Positions 16,396-24,439 of a DNA stretch of 39,523 nt are shown in pieces. Under the pieces are notes generated by a model. That model made no database searches, had not been told where the DNA came from, and worked only from the letters and a program-made list of their open reading frames with translations. The position numbers were made by a program, and so were the translations under genes. The DNA comes from DUZB01 sp964407525. GTDB taxonomy: Bacteria > Desulfobacterota > DSM-4660 > Desulfatiglandales > Desulfatiglandaceae. The stretch covers positions 1 to 39,523 of the forward strand of contig CAYOWC010000013.1 in assembly GCA_964407525.1 (NCBI GenBank), read 5' to 3'. Position 1 is the stretch's first letter, and each line of letters begins with the position of its first letter.

Positions 16396-17913
16396 ATGAT
16401 ACCCGGAATCGGTTCCTGGTCAACAAAAAGGGCGATCCTCACCCCGGATAAAGAGGCCGTGGTGGACGGGGAAAAACGTCTCACCTACAGGCAGCTCAAC
16501 GCTCGGGTAAACCGCCTTGCTAATGCCCTTCAAGGGCTTGGGCTCAAGAACGGCGACCGCCTGAGCATTTTGTCCACCAATTGTGTGGAGTATGTAGAAA
16601 CCATCATGGCTGCTGCCAAATTGGGCGCCATGCTCGTCCCTCTGAACTGGCGTCTTACTCCCACGGAACTCACTTTCATCCTGAAAGACAGCGCCACCGA
16701 AACGCTCCTTTTTCACCCCGATCTCCAGGAAACAGCAGACAGCCTCAAAAAGAAAGCCGGACTTAAACGACTTGTGGCTCTTGGACGAGAAGAGATGGGC
16801 GGAGCAGCAGCTTACGAACGGATATTGGAAACCCAGACCGACGGCGAACCGATCCCGGATAGGGCACCTGAACTGGATACTCCCCACATCATCATGTATA
16901 CCGCAGGCACCACAGGCCAGCCCAAGGGGGCAGTCCTGAGCCAGGGGGCCAGCTTCTGGAACGCCGTCAATCTCACTGTGGATATGGGATTCACCTCCGC
17001 CGACCGGAACCTGGCAGTCTTGCCCATGTTCCATATCGGGGGCATCGGCCTTTTCACCCTGCCCATGCTGTACATGGGCGGCACAGTCGTCATCCAACGT
17101 ACCTTTGAACCGGCCCAAACCCTGGAGTTGATTGAATCCGAGGAGATCACCCTCTTTTTCGGCGTGGCAGCCATCTTTCTTTTCTTGATTCAACATCCTG
17201 ACTTCAAAAAAGAGGCTTTTGAGAAAGTTCGGGTCGTCATGAGTGGGGGTGCTCCTTTACCCGTGAGCCTGGTCCATCAGTATCACGAGACAGGAATCAC
17301 CCTCCAACAGGGATTTGGTATGAGCGAGGCCGCACCAAGCATCGCCACCCTGGAAAAGGCGCTGGCCATCAAAAAGGCCGGTTCCATAGGGAAAGCCTTG
17401 ATGCACCTGGATGCGCGGGTCGTGGATGATGACATGGAGGATGTACCCACTGACCAGGTGGGAGAACTGGTTATCCGGGGGCCCAACCTGATGCAGGGTT
17501 ATTGGAACCGGCCGGAAGCCACCGAGGAGGCCTTTTCAGGCGGGTGGTTCCATACCGGTGACCTGGCCCGCATGGATCCTGACGGAGACATCTATATCGT
17601 TGAGCGAAAAAAGGATATGTTCATCTCCGGTGGCGAAAACGTCTATCCCGCCGAAGTGGAAAATGCCATATACGAACTGCCCCAGGTCTCCGAAACCGCC
17701 GTGATCGGCATCAAAGATGAAAAATGGGGAGAAGTGGGTAAAGCGATAGTAGTCCTCAAGGAAGGGGTAAAGCTCACCCGGGAAGAAATCATTGAACACC
17801 TGAAAGGCAGACTGGCAAAATACAAAATTCCTAAGGATGTAGCTTTTACAGGGCCCCTCCCCCGTAACGCGGCGGGGAAAGTCTTGAAAAATGTTTTACG
17901 GGAAGAAGTCTAA
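16396..17913 (+). CDS. acyl-CoA ligase (AMP-forming), possibly partial at the 5' end
   Basis: At least 505 residues of an ANL-superfamily ligase are present. The ATP loop is YTAGTTGQPKGAV, the adenylate motif GFGMSEAAPS, the hinge HTGDLARMDPDGD followed by ERKKDMFISGGENVYPAEVE, and the C-terminal catalytic Lys is in PRNAAGKVLK. It activates a carboxylic acid to the acyl-CoA via acyl-AMP. The first codon is the first base after the gap. The N-terminus MIPGIGSWSTKRA looks like a normal start for the family, but a few residues could be missing. It closes the first gene block; the next gene is the transporter binding protein 380 bp on. Confidence 0.9.
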   Translation: MIPGIGSWSTKRAILTPDKEAVVDGEKRLTYRQLNARVNRLANALQGLGLKNGDRLSILSTNCVEYVETIMAAAKLGAMLVPLNWRLTPTELTFILKDSATETLLFHPDLQETADSLKKKAGLKRLVALGREEMGGAAAYERILETQTDGEPIPDRAPELDTPHIIMYTAGTTGQPKGAVLSQGASFWNAVNLTVDMGFTSADRNLAVLPMFHIGGIGLFTLPMLYMGGTVVIQRTFEPAQTLELIESEEITLFFGVAAIFLFLIQHPDFKKEAFEKVRVVMSGGAPLPVSLVHQYHETGITLQQGFGMSEAAPSIATLEKALAIKKAGSIGKALMHLDARVVDDDMEDVPTDQVGELVIRGPNLMQGYWNRPEATEEAFSGGWFHTGDLARMDPDGDIYIVERKKDMFISGGENVYPAEVENAIYELPQVSETAVIGIKDEKWGEVGKAIVVLKEGVKLTREEIIEHLKGRLAKYKIPKDVAFTGPLPRNAAGKVLKNVLREEV

Positions 17914-18295
17914 ATCAGGTTAGGGCGAAAGCGTTTTCAAAATAAATCTTAAAAGGGAGGATTGGCAGGTCAGGAAGATGGTACCAAAAAATGCAATTAG
18001 CGGTTAATCGTTACTTAGCCATACAATAAAAGGCTTACGCCTAAACTCCCTGGTATTCGGATTTTGGAGTTAATCCGTCAGGATTTTATTGCAAAAAAGT
18101 GTAAACCCCTTTTTGGCTTGTGTGAAGAATCCCAATTCAGGGAAATTCATGCAAAGGTTTAACGTCTTTATGCTAAAACCTAACAGCTAAGAGCTAATTG
18201 CCGCTTTTGGGTTGTAGGAATCAGCCGCCCCGGATTGGACCGGGGATTGTTGAGAGGTAATGGACAACACAATAAGTAGGAGAAAGGAGAAAAAA
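17914..18295. repeat. gene-free spacer with dispersed repeats
   Basis: The spacer holds a 30-bp repeat at 17981-18010 (AAAATGCAATTAGCGGTTA core) that recurs at 29831-29861, AAAAGGCTTACGCCTAAA at about 18028-18046 that recurs near 37625, and an inverted pair CAATAAAA/TTTTATTG at 18024-18031 and 18084-18091. A promoter for the transporter genes is expected here, but no convincing -35/-10 pair stands out. No copy of the TetR core was seen. Confidence 0.5.
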
Positions 18296-19498
18296 ATGAA
18301 TGTGAAAAAACTTTTTTATGTCTTTGTGTTGGCATTGGTGGCTTCGGTCTTTGTGGCATTCCCAGTCATGGCAGAGGAAAAACCGATCAAAATCGGGATC
18401 ATCCAGGGACTGAGCGGACCCTATGAAATCTATGGAAAAGCGGAAGTCATCGGATTCAAGATGGGGTTGGAATACTTCACAAAAGGTACCAACGAAATTA
18501 TTGGAAGGCCTGTAAAATTATACGTTGAAGACACCCAGTTGAAGGCAGCAAGGGCCAAAATGCTCCTCACCAAACTCTATGCTGACGATAATGTGGATCT
18601 GGCCGTAGGCCCCACCAGCAGTGGCGTGGCCCTGGCCGTGCTGCCGGTTGCCCGGCAGTATAAAAAAATCCTTATTGTTGAGCCGGCCGTGGCCGATTCC
18701 ATTACAGGAAAGAACTGGAACCGCTACATCTTTCGAACCGGTCGAAACTCCAGCCAGGATGCCATCTCCAATGCGGCTGCCGTCGCCGAGCCGGGTGTCA
18801 GCATCGCTTGTATCGGCCAGGATTATGCTTTCGGTAAGGATGGCATCGCAGCATACAAAGAAGCCGCAGAAAAACTGGGTGCCAAAGTGGTCGCCGAAGA
18901 GTATTGCGACCCCAAGGGTACGGACTTCACAGCTCCCATCCAGAGAATTATCGAAGCCTTGAAGGACAAACCGGAACCGAAATATGTGTGGGTCATCTGG
19001 GCAGGAAAAGGCGGACCTATCCCGCAGCTTATTGCCGCCGGCCTGGATAAATACGGCATTCAGATCGCCAGTGGCGGAAATGTCCTGGCTGCTCTCAAAG
19101 TCATGAAACCCCTCAAAGGGATGAAAGGTTCCATCTACTACTACTATGAAAACCCGAAGAATGAGATAAACGACTGGTTTGTGAAGGAACATTACAAACG
19201 TTTCAATGGCCCCCCGGATTTCTTCACTTGCGGTGGTTTTGCCGCTGCCGGCGCTGTGGTGGAAGCCATTACCAAGGCGGGAACCACAGATACGGAAAAG
19301 CTGATCACCACCATGGAAGGGATGGAATTCATGACCCCCAAGGGAAAAATGAAATTCAGAAAAGAAGACCATCAGGCCCTTCAGGAAATGTATGCTTTTC
19401 AGTTGGATACCAAACCCGATGTGGACTGGGCCATCCCCGTTTGCATCAAGGTGCTGTCCATGGAAGATACGGCGCCTCCGATTATGAACAAGAAGTAA
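18296..19498 (+). CDS. ABC transporter substrate-binding protein, branched-chain amino acid type
   Basis: A 400-residue periplasmic binding protein of the Peripla_BP_6/LivJ family. The signal peptide (LFYVFVLALVASVFVAFPVMA) ends at about residue 26. The mature protein begins EEKPIKIGIIQGLSGPYEIY, and VDLAVGPTSSGVALAVLPVA lines the first lobe. A frame could start at 18260, but AGGAGAAAGGAG lies just before the ATG at 18296. In anaerobes this family often binds aromatic or fatty carboxylates rather than amino acids, and the flanking CoA ligases favour that, but the ligand cannot be read. A strong hairpin follows the gene and separates it from the transporter ATPase genes. Confidence 0.9.
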   Translation: MNVKKLFYVFVLALVASVFVAFPVMAEEKPIKIGIIQGLSGPYEIYGKAEVIGFKMGLEYFTKGTNEIIGRPVKLYVEDTQLKAARAKMLLTKLYADDNVDLAVGPTSSGVALAVLPVARQYKKILIVEPAVADSITGKNWNRYIFRTGRNSSQDAISNAAAVAEPGVSIACIGQDYAFGKDGIAAYKEAAEKLGAKVVAEEYCDPKGTDFTAPIQRIIEALKDKPEPKYVWVIWAGKGGPIPQLIAAGLDKYGIQIASGGNVLAALKVMKPLKGMKGSIYYYYENPKNEINDWFVKEHYKRFNGPPDFFTCGGFAAAGAVVEAITKAGTTDTEKLITTMEGMEFMTPKGKMKFRKEDHQALQEMYAFQLDTKPDVDWAIPVCIKVLSMEDTAPPIMNKK

Positions 19499-19512
19499 AT
19501 AACCATGTTTAA

Positions 19513-19547
19513 CAAACCCACGCGGACGGTTTGTCCGCGTGGGTTTG
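19513..19547 (+). terminator. strong hairpin after the binding-protein gene
   Basis: A perfect 15-bp stem (19513-19527 with 19533-19547) around a 5-nt loop lies 15 nt after the stop codon. There is no immediate T-run, so it may be a partial terminator or an mRNA-stabilising hairpin. This would let the binding protein be made in excess over the membrane components downstream, as in other Liv-type operons. Confidence 0.65.
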
Positions 19548-19570
19548 AGGATTTACCCGTTTTTTGGAAA

Positions 19571-19736
19571 GGTGTCAGGTGTCAGCGAAAAAACTCACTG
19601 GCATTCGAATTATCAGGTTCAATACTACATAGTTGCCTTGGATTAAACCGCAAATATGGAATAATAGATACTGACACCTGACACCTGACACTTTGGCTCC
19701 GAAAGCCACAAATTCATCACGCTAATTCACGATGAA
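19571..19736. repeat. inverted GGTGTCAGGTGTCAG element and adjacent palindrome
   Basis: GGTGTCAGGTGTCAG at 19571-19585 faces CTGACACCTGACACCTGACAC at 19671-19691, a 121-bp inverted element. The same motif recurs in tandem at 39481-39503. Positions 19713-19736 (TTCATC...GATGAA) form an imperfect palindrome related to 11495-11514. These fill most of the 268-bp spacer before the next gene. Confidence 0.6.
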
Positions 19737-19766
19737 CCGTTGCTCATTACTGAAAAGGGGTTTCAG

Positions 19767-20534
19767 ATGCATACAGATCCCATCGTAGAAACAAAAGACC
19801 TGACCATCCGTTTTGGGGGTCACGTGGCCGTGAACCAGGTGAACCTTCGCGTTGATCCCTTTGTCATGAAGTCGATTATCGGGCCCAACGGCGCGGGGAA
19901 AACGACCCTGTTCAACCTGATGACGGGCCAATACAGCCCAAGCAGCGGACAAGTCTTCCTGAAAGGGGAAGACATCACCCAACTTAGCGCGGTGAAAAGG
20001 ACCCGTTTGGGAATGGGCCGATCCTTTCAGTTGACGAACATCTTCCCCGTGCTGACGGTTCTTGAAAATGTACGGGTTGCCATACAGTCTCGCGAGGGTG
20101 TCGGGTTAAATTTCTGGAGGAATTATCTTCACTTCTCCGGGATGGAAGACGAGGCCTATGAAATCCTGAAGGATGTTCTTCTCGATGAGAAATGGGCCAT
20201 GCCGGCCAGTTCCCTCACCCACGGGGAACAGCGGAAACTGGAAATTGCCATACTCCTGGCCCTGAAGCCCGAAATCCTTTTCCTGGACGAGCCTACAGCC
20301 GGTATGTCCCAGGAAGAAGTTCCGGCTATTCTGGACATACTTCGACGGATCAAAGATGCAAAAGACAGGACCATGCTCCTTGTAGAACATAAGATGGACA
20401 TGATCATGTCTCTATCGGACACCATCGCGGTCCTCCAGGAGGGAGAATTGATTGCGGATGGCCCCCCCGATGAGATTTACAGAAACAAGGCCGTTCAGGA
20501 AGCCTATCTCGGTGGAGGTGCCAAGCGTGAATGA
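19767..20534 (+). CDS. livG: ABC transporter ATP-binding protein, LivG type
   Basis: A 255-residue ATPase. Walker A is GPNGAGKT near residue 36, the Q-loop region is FQLTNIFPVLTVLENV, the signature is a divergent LTHGEQRKLEIA, and Walker B is ILFLDEPTAGM. The ATG at 19767 is preferred over a TTG at 19740 because AAAAGGGG lies 6 nt upstream. It pairs with the next ATPase to power the importer made with the two permeases and the binding protein at 18296-19498. The stop overlaps the next start, indicating translational coupling. The symbol is by family similarity only. Confidence 0.9.
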   Translation: MHTDPIVETKDLTIRFGGHVAVNQVNLRVDPFVMKSIIGPNGAGKTTLFNLMTGQYSPSSGQVFLKGEDITQLSAVKRTRLGMGRSFQLTNIFPVLTVLENVRVAIQSREGVGLNFWRNYLHFSGMEDEAYEILKDVLLDEKWAMPASSLTHGEQRKLEIAILLALKPEILFLDEPTAGMSQEEVPAILDILRRIKDAKDRTMLLVEHKMDMIMSLSDTIAVLQEGELIADGPPDEIYRNKAVQEAYLGGGAKRE

Positions 20535-21249
20535 GACAATTCTAAAAGCCGAAGATGTCCACACCTTTATAGAACAGCACCATATCCTCCAGGGGGTCTC
20601 TTTTGAGGCCAAGGCCGATGCAGTAACGGTCCTCCTCGGCCGAAACGGCGCGGGCAAAAGCACAACACTCAAGACCGTTATGGGTCTCCTTCCTGCCTCC
20701 AAGGGAAAAATCACCTATCAGGGGAAAGAAATCCAGAAAAGCAAGCCCTATCAAATCGCCCGAATGGGCATTGGTTTTGTCCCGGAACATATGGGGATTT
20801 TTGCCGAACTCACGGTGGAAGAAAACATGCGTGTGGCCATGCTTGTGGAAGATGCTGCCACGGCTCGCAGGCTGGAGGTTGTCCTGGACATGTTTGCGGC
20901 ATTAAAAAAATTCTGGAAAACCAAGGCAGGAAACCTGAGCGGAGGCCAGAAACAGATGTTGGCCATTGGCAGGGCCATTGTGAACGACACATCCCTTTTG
21001 CTTATTGATGAACCATCTAAAGGCCTGGCGCCTATCATCGTGGATACAGTCATCGATTCTATTAACCAGATCAAAGAACACAGCGTGGTCGTGTTGGTGG
21101 AACAGAATTTTTACATGGCAAGCTCGGTGGGAGACGATTTTTTCATTCTGGACGACGGAATGGTGGTGCACAGCGGGCGAATGGAAGAGCTGATACGAGA
21201 CGAAGAATTGCAGAGCCGATATCTCGGAATCTCCAAAGTCGAAGATTGA
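20527..21249 (+). CDS. livF: ABC transporter ATP-binding protein, LivF type
   Basis: A 240-residue ATPase. Walker A is GRNGAGKS, the signature is NLSGGQKQMLAI, Walker B is LLLIDEPSKGL, and the switch region VLVEQNFYMASSVGD is typical of LivF. The longer open frame begins inside livG. The GTG at 20527 is the better start: it overlaps the livG stop by 8 nt and has GGAGG 8 nt upstream. It is the second motor subunit of the importer. Confidence 0.9.
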   Translation: MNETILKAEDVHTFIEQHHILQGVSFEAKADAVTVLLGRNGAGKSTTLKTVMGLLPASKGKITYQGKEIQKSKPYQIARMGIGFVPEHMGIFAELTVEENMRVAMLVEDAATARRLEVVLDMFAALKKFWKTKAGNLSGGQKQMLAIGRAIVNDTSLLLIDEPSKGLAPIIVDTVIDSINQIKEHSVVVLVEQNFYMASSVGDDFFILDDGMVVHSGRMEELIRDEELQSRYLGISKVED

Positions 21250-21276
21250 AAAACATGAAGACGGGAGTAACCTCAA

Positions 21277-22260
21277 ATGGCTGACACCATATTAAGGCGT
21301 TGGAACCAGGAGATCACTATAGCAGGAATAGCCATTCTCTTCCTGCTGCCCCTCCTTGCGATACAACCCAAAACCTATCTCACCCTTACCATAGCGGGCC
21401 TGGCCATGGGAATGCTTCTGTTTCTTGTGGCCTCCGGCGTGAGCATTATTTTCGGCCTGATGGATGTCTTGAATTTTGCCCATGGAGCCCTGTTTGCGTG
21501 GGGAGCCTATGTGGGGTTCTCCGTATTCCAAACCCTCATGAAATGGGTGGTGGCTGATTCGATCCTGCAAAACCTTGCTGTTTTCTGTATTGCCATGGTT
21601 GCCGCCATGGTTACAGTCGGTCTTCTCGGCGTTATTCTGGAAAGGGTTATTGTACGCCGTGTGTATGGGAATCACCTGTTTCAAATCCTTATCACCTTCG
21701 GCACCACGATTGTACTGGTAGAATTAATCCGCGTCTTCTGGGGACCTAACGACGAAGTCATGACCGTTCCACGGACCTTCTCGGGGAACTGGGATATCAT
21801 GGACGTCATTGTCTCCAGGTATCGGATCATCTGCATCCTCTTGGGTGGCGTCGTCTATGGCCTGATTCAACTCATCCTTAAAAAGACCAAGCTCGGAACC
21901 ATCGTCCGGGCCGGGGTGGAAGATCGAGACATGGTCCAGGCCATGGGGCATAATATCTACCTGCTTTTCACAGGGGTTTTTGCTGTCGGCGCCGGCCTGG
22001 CTGCCCTGGGAGGGCTGTCCATGTCGATTTTCAGCCTTCAGGTATATCCGGATATGGGAGGGACCTACCTCCTCTTCGCATTTATCGTGGTCATCATTGG
22101 AGGGTTAGGGAGCGTAACCGGCTCCCTGGTGGGAGCTCTGATCGTTGGGCTCAGCTACAACTATGTCGCCTATCTCGTACCCTGGGCCGCCGCCGGGGTC
22201 AACGTACTCATTATGATTATCATTCTTCTCATCCGGCCCACAGGCCTTTTTCAAAAGTAG
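21277..22260 (+). CDS. livH: ABC transporter permease, LivH type
   Basis: A 327-residue integral membrane protein with about eight hydrophobic helices. The conserved family segment GLMDVLNFAHGALFAWGAY is at residues about 60-78, and the second-half motif IGGLGSVTGSLVGALIVGL near 275 contacts the ATPase. A GGGAG site lies upstream of the ATG. It forms the translocation pore with the next permease. After its stop comes a short AGGGGCGAATAATTATTC repeat, similar to one at about 15757-15775. Confidence 0.9.
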   Translation: MADTILRRWNQEITIAGIAILFLLPLLAIQPKTYLTLTIAGLAMGMLLFLVASGVSIIFGLMDVLNFAHGALFAWGAYVGFSVFQTLMKWVVADSILQNLAVFCIAMVAAMVTVGLLGVILERVIVRRVYGNHLFQILITFGTTIVLVELIRVFWGPNDEVMTVPRTFSGNWDIMDVIVSRYRIICILLGGVVYGLIQLILKKTKLGTIVRAGVEDRDMVQAMGHNIYLLFTGVFAVGAGLAALGGLSMSIFSLQVYPDMGGTYLLFAFIVVIIGGLGSVTGSLVGALIVGLSYNYVAYLVPWAAAGVNVLIMIIILLIRPTGLFQK

Positions 22261-22296
22261 GGGCGAATAATTATTCAGCCCGTACGAGGTATGCCC

Positions 22297-23388
22297 ATGA
22301 CAGAACCAACGCCGGTTCAGATGTTTCATATGGAAGAAAAGAGCAGACAATACCATAGCGGAGGTTTTTTTCTTAAAATCGCCCTGTTGCTCCTCTTCCT
22401 CCTGGTCCCCTTTCTGTTCCCTTCGTTTAAGACCGTCGATCTCGCCATCCAGATCATCATCTTCGGGGCGCTCGTGGCAAGTTTCGATATTCTTCTCGGT
22501 TATACGGGGATTCTCTCTTTCGGGCACGGCATGTTCTTCGGCTTGGGAGCCTATTGTATGGCCTTCCTATTAGGCAAGTACGGAATGCCTTCCTATTCTA
22601 ATCTGCTACTGGGGTTTGCGTTTGCAGCAGCCGTCTCAGCGGTCCTCGCCCTGCTCATCAGCCTTCTCACCCTTCGGGTTAAGGCCATCTTTTTCTCCAT
22701 GATTACCCTGGCCATTGCCGAACTGGCCATCGTTCTCTTCACCAAATTGAGCGGGCTTACCGGCGGGGAAGACGGAATCAGCTTCATGACTCCGGGGATC
22801 TTCAACGCATCTTTCTCCATGGGTGACTTCATGGGAATCGAGATCACAGGGAAAATCATCACCTACTACTTCATCCTCCTGTGTTGTGTGGCACTTTTTC
22901 TGGCCATGCTGCGGTTCACCAAGTCCCCCCTCGGTCGCGTTCTTCAAGCCATCAGGGACAACGCCCAACGCGCGGAAGCATTAGGCAACAAGACCTTCGT
23001 CTACCAGAGTATTTCCATTACATTCGGTTGCGTCGTGGCCGCCCTGATCGGGGCCCTATATGCCATGTGGATGGAATATGTGAATCCCGAGTCGAGCCTT
23101 GGGGTCATGACCATTATGCTCGATGTTCTGCTCATGGTTATTATCGGAGGGATGGGAACGCTATACGGCGGGATTATAGGCGCCGCTTTCCTGAAAATTA
23201 CCCAGACGTTCCTCCCTGATCTTCAAAGCCTGGCGCAGGATATGTTCCCCCAGGCCGAACTGCTCCACAATATTCTGGAGCGATGGCTCCTCCTCTTCGG
23301 AATTCTGTTTATTCTGGTGGTCATTTTTTTCCCGAAAGGCGTTATCGGGTCATTGCAGGAACGCAGGTACCAAAAGAAAAAAAACTAA
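22297..23388 (+). CDS. livM: ABC transporter permease, LivM type
   Basis: A 363-residue membrane protein with about nine hydrophobic segments. LGYTGILSFGHGMFFGLGAY is the LivM signature, RDNAQRAEALGNKTFVYQ is the cytoplasmic coupling loop, and IIGGMGTLYGGIIGAAFL lies in the second half. Two in-frame ATGs occur at 22291 and 22297; GAGG is 7 nt from the second, which is preferred. It completes the five-gene importer and is followed 10 bp later by the first ketosynthase-III-like gene, so transport and metabolism genes are probably cotranscribed. Confidence 0.9.
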   Translation: MTEPTPVQMFHMEEKSRQYHSGGFFLKIALLLLFLLVPFLFPSFKTVDLAIQIIIFGALVASFDILLGYTGILSFGHGMFFGLGAYCMAFLLGKYGMPSYSNLLLGFAFAAAVSAVLALLISLLTLRVKAIFFSMITLAIAELAIVLFTKLSGLTGGEDGISFMTPGIFNASFSMGDFMGIEITGKIITYYFILLCCVALFLAMLRFTKSPLGRVLQAIRDNAQRAEALGNKTFVYQSISITFGCVVAALIGALYAMWMEYVNPESSLGVMTIMLDVLLMVIIGGMGTLYGGIIGAAFLKITQTFLPDLQSLAQDMFPQAELLHNILERWLLLFGILFILVVIFFPKGVIGSLQERRYQKKKN

Positions 23389-23398
23389 GGAAGGGTAT

Positions 23399-24439
23399 AT
23401 GCCAAATTCTAAAACAAACGCAAAAACAACAGCAGGCATTCTCAGCATCGCTACATACGTACCTCGGGCCTACCATGATGCGGATTATATCGCTTCACAA
23501 TGTGATACGCCGGCCGAAATTATTCGAACAAAACTGGGCTGGTACCAGAAAAATGTTCCGGGCCCGGGAGACGGCACCGTCGCCATGGGAATAAAGGCCG
23601 CCAGGAAGGCCCTCTACTATTCGGGCCTGGATCCTGACGAAATCGATCTGGTGATCTACAGCGGGGAAGAGGTGAAAGAATACCGGAACTGGCCCGTGGG
23701 ACCCAAGATCCAGAAGGAACTGGGCCTTAAGAAGGCATGGTCATTTGATATTCAGCAGCGTTGCGGAACCACCCTTGTGGCCCTCAAACTCGCCAGGGAT
23801 ATGATCCGGGCCGATGAAGGACTCAAGAACATCCTGATCGTTTCCAGCTACCGCAATTCCGATCTGATCCACTACCCCAATACCAGGGTGCGCTGGATGT
23901 ATTACTTAGCCGCCGGAGGAGCGGCCTGCGTGGTCCAACGAGACTGCCCGAAAAACGAAATCATAAACGGGCATTTCATAAGCGATGGATCCTTTGCGTT
24001 CGACGTGTACGTACCTCAAGGTGGCTCGGCAGAGGCCATGACCGCCGCCGGTCTTGAAGAAGGGAAACAGTACCTGGACGTCCTGGACCCGGTGGGAATG
24101 AAAGACAGGCTGGAACGGCTCAGCCTGAGCAACTGGCTCATCTGCATCGATAAGGCCCTGGCCAAATGCGGCTATACAAGGGATGATGTGGACTATCTGG
24201 CCACTCTGCTGGTGAAACGGAGCGCCCACGACTTTCTCATGAAAGAACTGCGCCTCAAACCGGAGCAGACCCGATATCTGGCCGAATTCGGCCACCACGG
24301 CCAGAATGACCAGATCCTCTCCCTGGAGCTCGCCGTCGAAGAGAATCGACTCAAGGACGGAGATCTGGTGCTTATGATCTCCGCGGGAATCGGGTATGCC
24401 TGGAATGTGGTGGTCATGCGGTGGGGGGAAACATCATGA
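23399..24439 (+). CDS. ketosynthase-III-like (FabH/thiolase superfamily) protein with catalytic Cys
   Basis: The protein has 346 residues with the thiolase-like fold of 3-oxoacyl-ACP synthase III proteins. The nucleophile Cys is in SFDIQQRCGTTLVALKLARD (about residue 122). The C-terminal AEFGHHGQNDQIL corresponds to the Asn region (HGNTSA in FabH). At the position expected for the FabH catalytic His (PHQAN) this protein reads TLLVKRSAHDF, so the usual His may be missing or shifted. Candidate activities are decarboxylative or non-decarboxylative Claisen condensation, or the reverse acyl transfer/hydrolysis. A divergent paralogue lies 1.7 kb downstream with a complementary residue pattern. It overlaps the following ligase gene by ATGA, so the two are translationally coupled. 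Confidence 0.82.
   Translation: MPNSKTNAKTTAGILSIATYVPRAYHDADYIASQCDTPAEIIRTKLGWYQKNVPGPGDGTVAMGIKAARKALYYSGLDPDEIDLVIYSGEEVKEYRNWPVGPKIQKELGLKKAWSFDIQQRCGTTLVALKLARDMIRADEGLKNILIVSSYRNSDLIHYPNTRVRWMYYLAAGGAACVVQRDCPKNEIINGHFISDGSFAFDVYVPQGGSAEAMTAAGLEEGKQYLDVLDPVGMKDRLERLSLSNWLICIDKALAKCGYTRDDVDYLATLLVKRSAHDFLMKELRLKPEQTRYLAEFGHHGQNDQILSLELAVEENRLKDGDLVLMISAGIGYAWNVVVMRWGETS

Noticed and set aside
16420..17196. Long open frame antisense to the first ligase (258 codons)
   Set aside because: It is a shadow of the ligase reading frame, with no motifs or ribosome site of interest.
18518..19372. Long open frame antisense to the binding-protein gene (284 codons)
   Set aside because: It lies wholly opposite a well-supported gene with signal peptide and family motifs; its own translation shows no recognisable domain.
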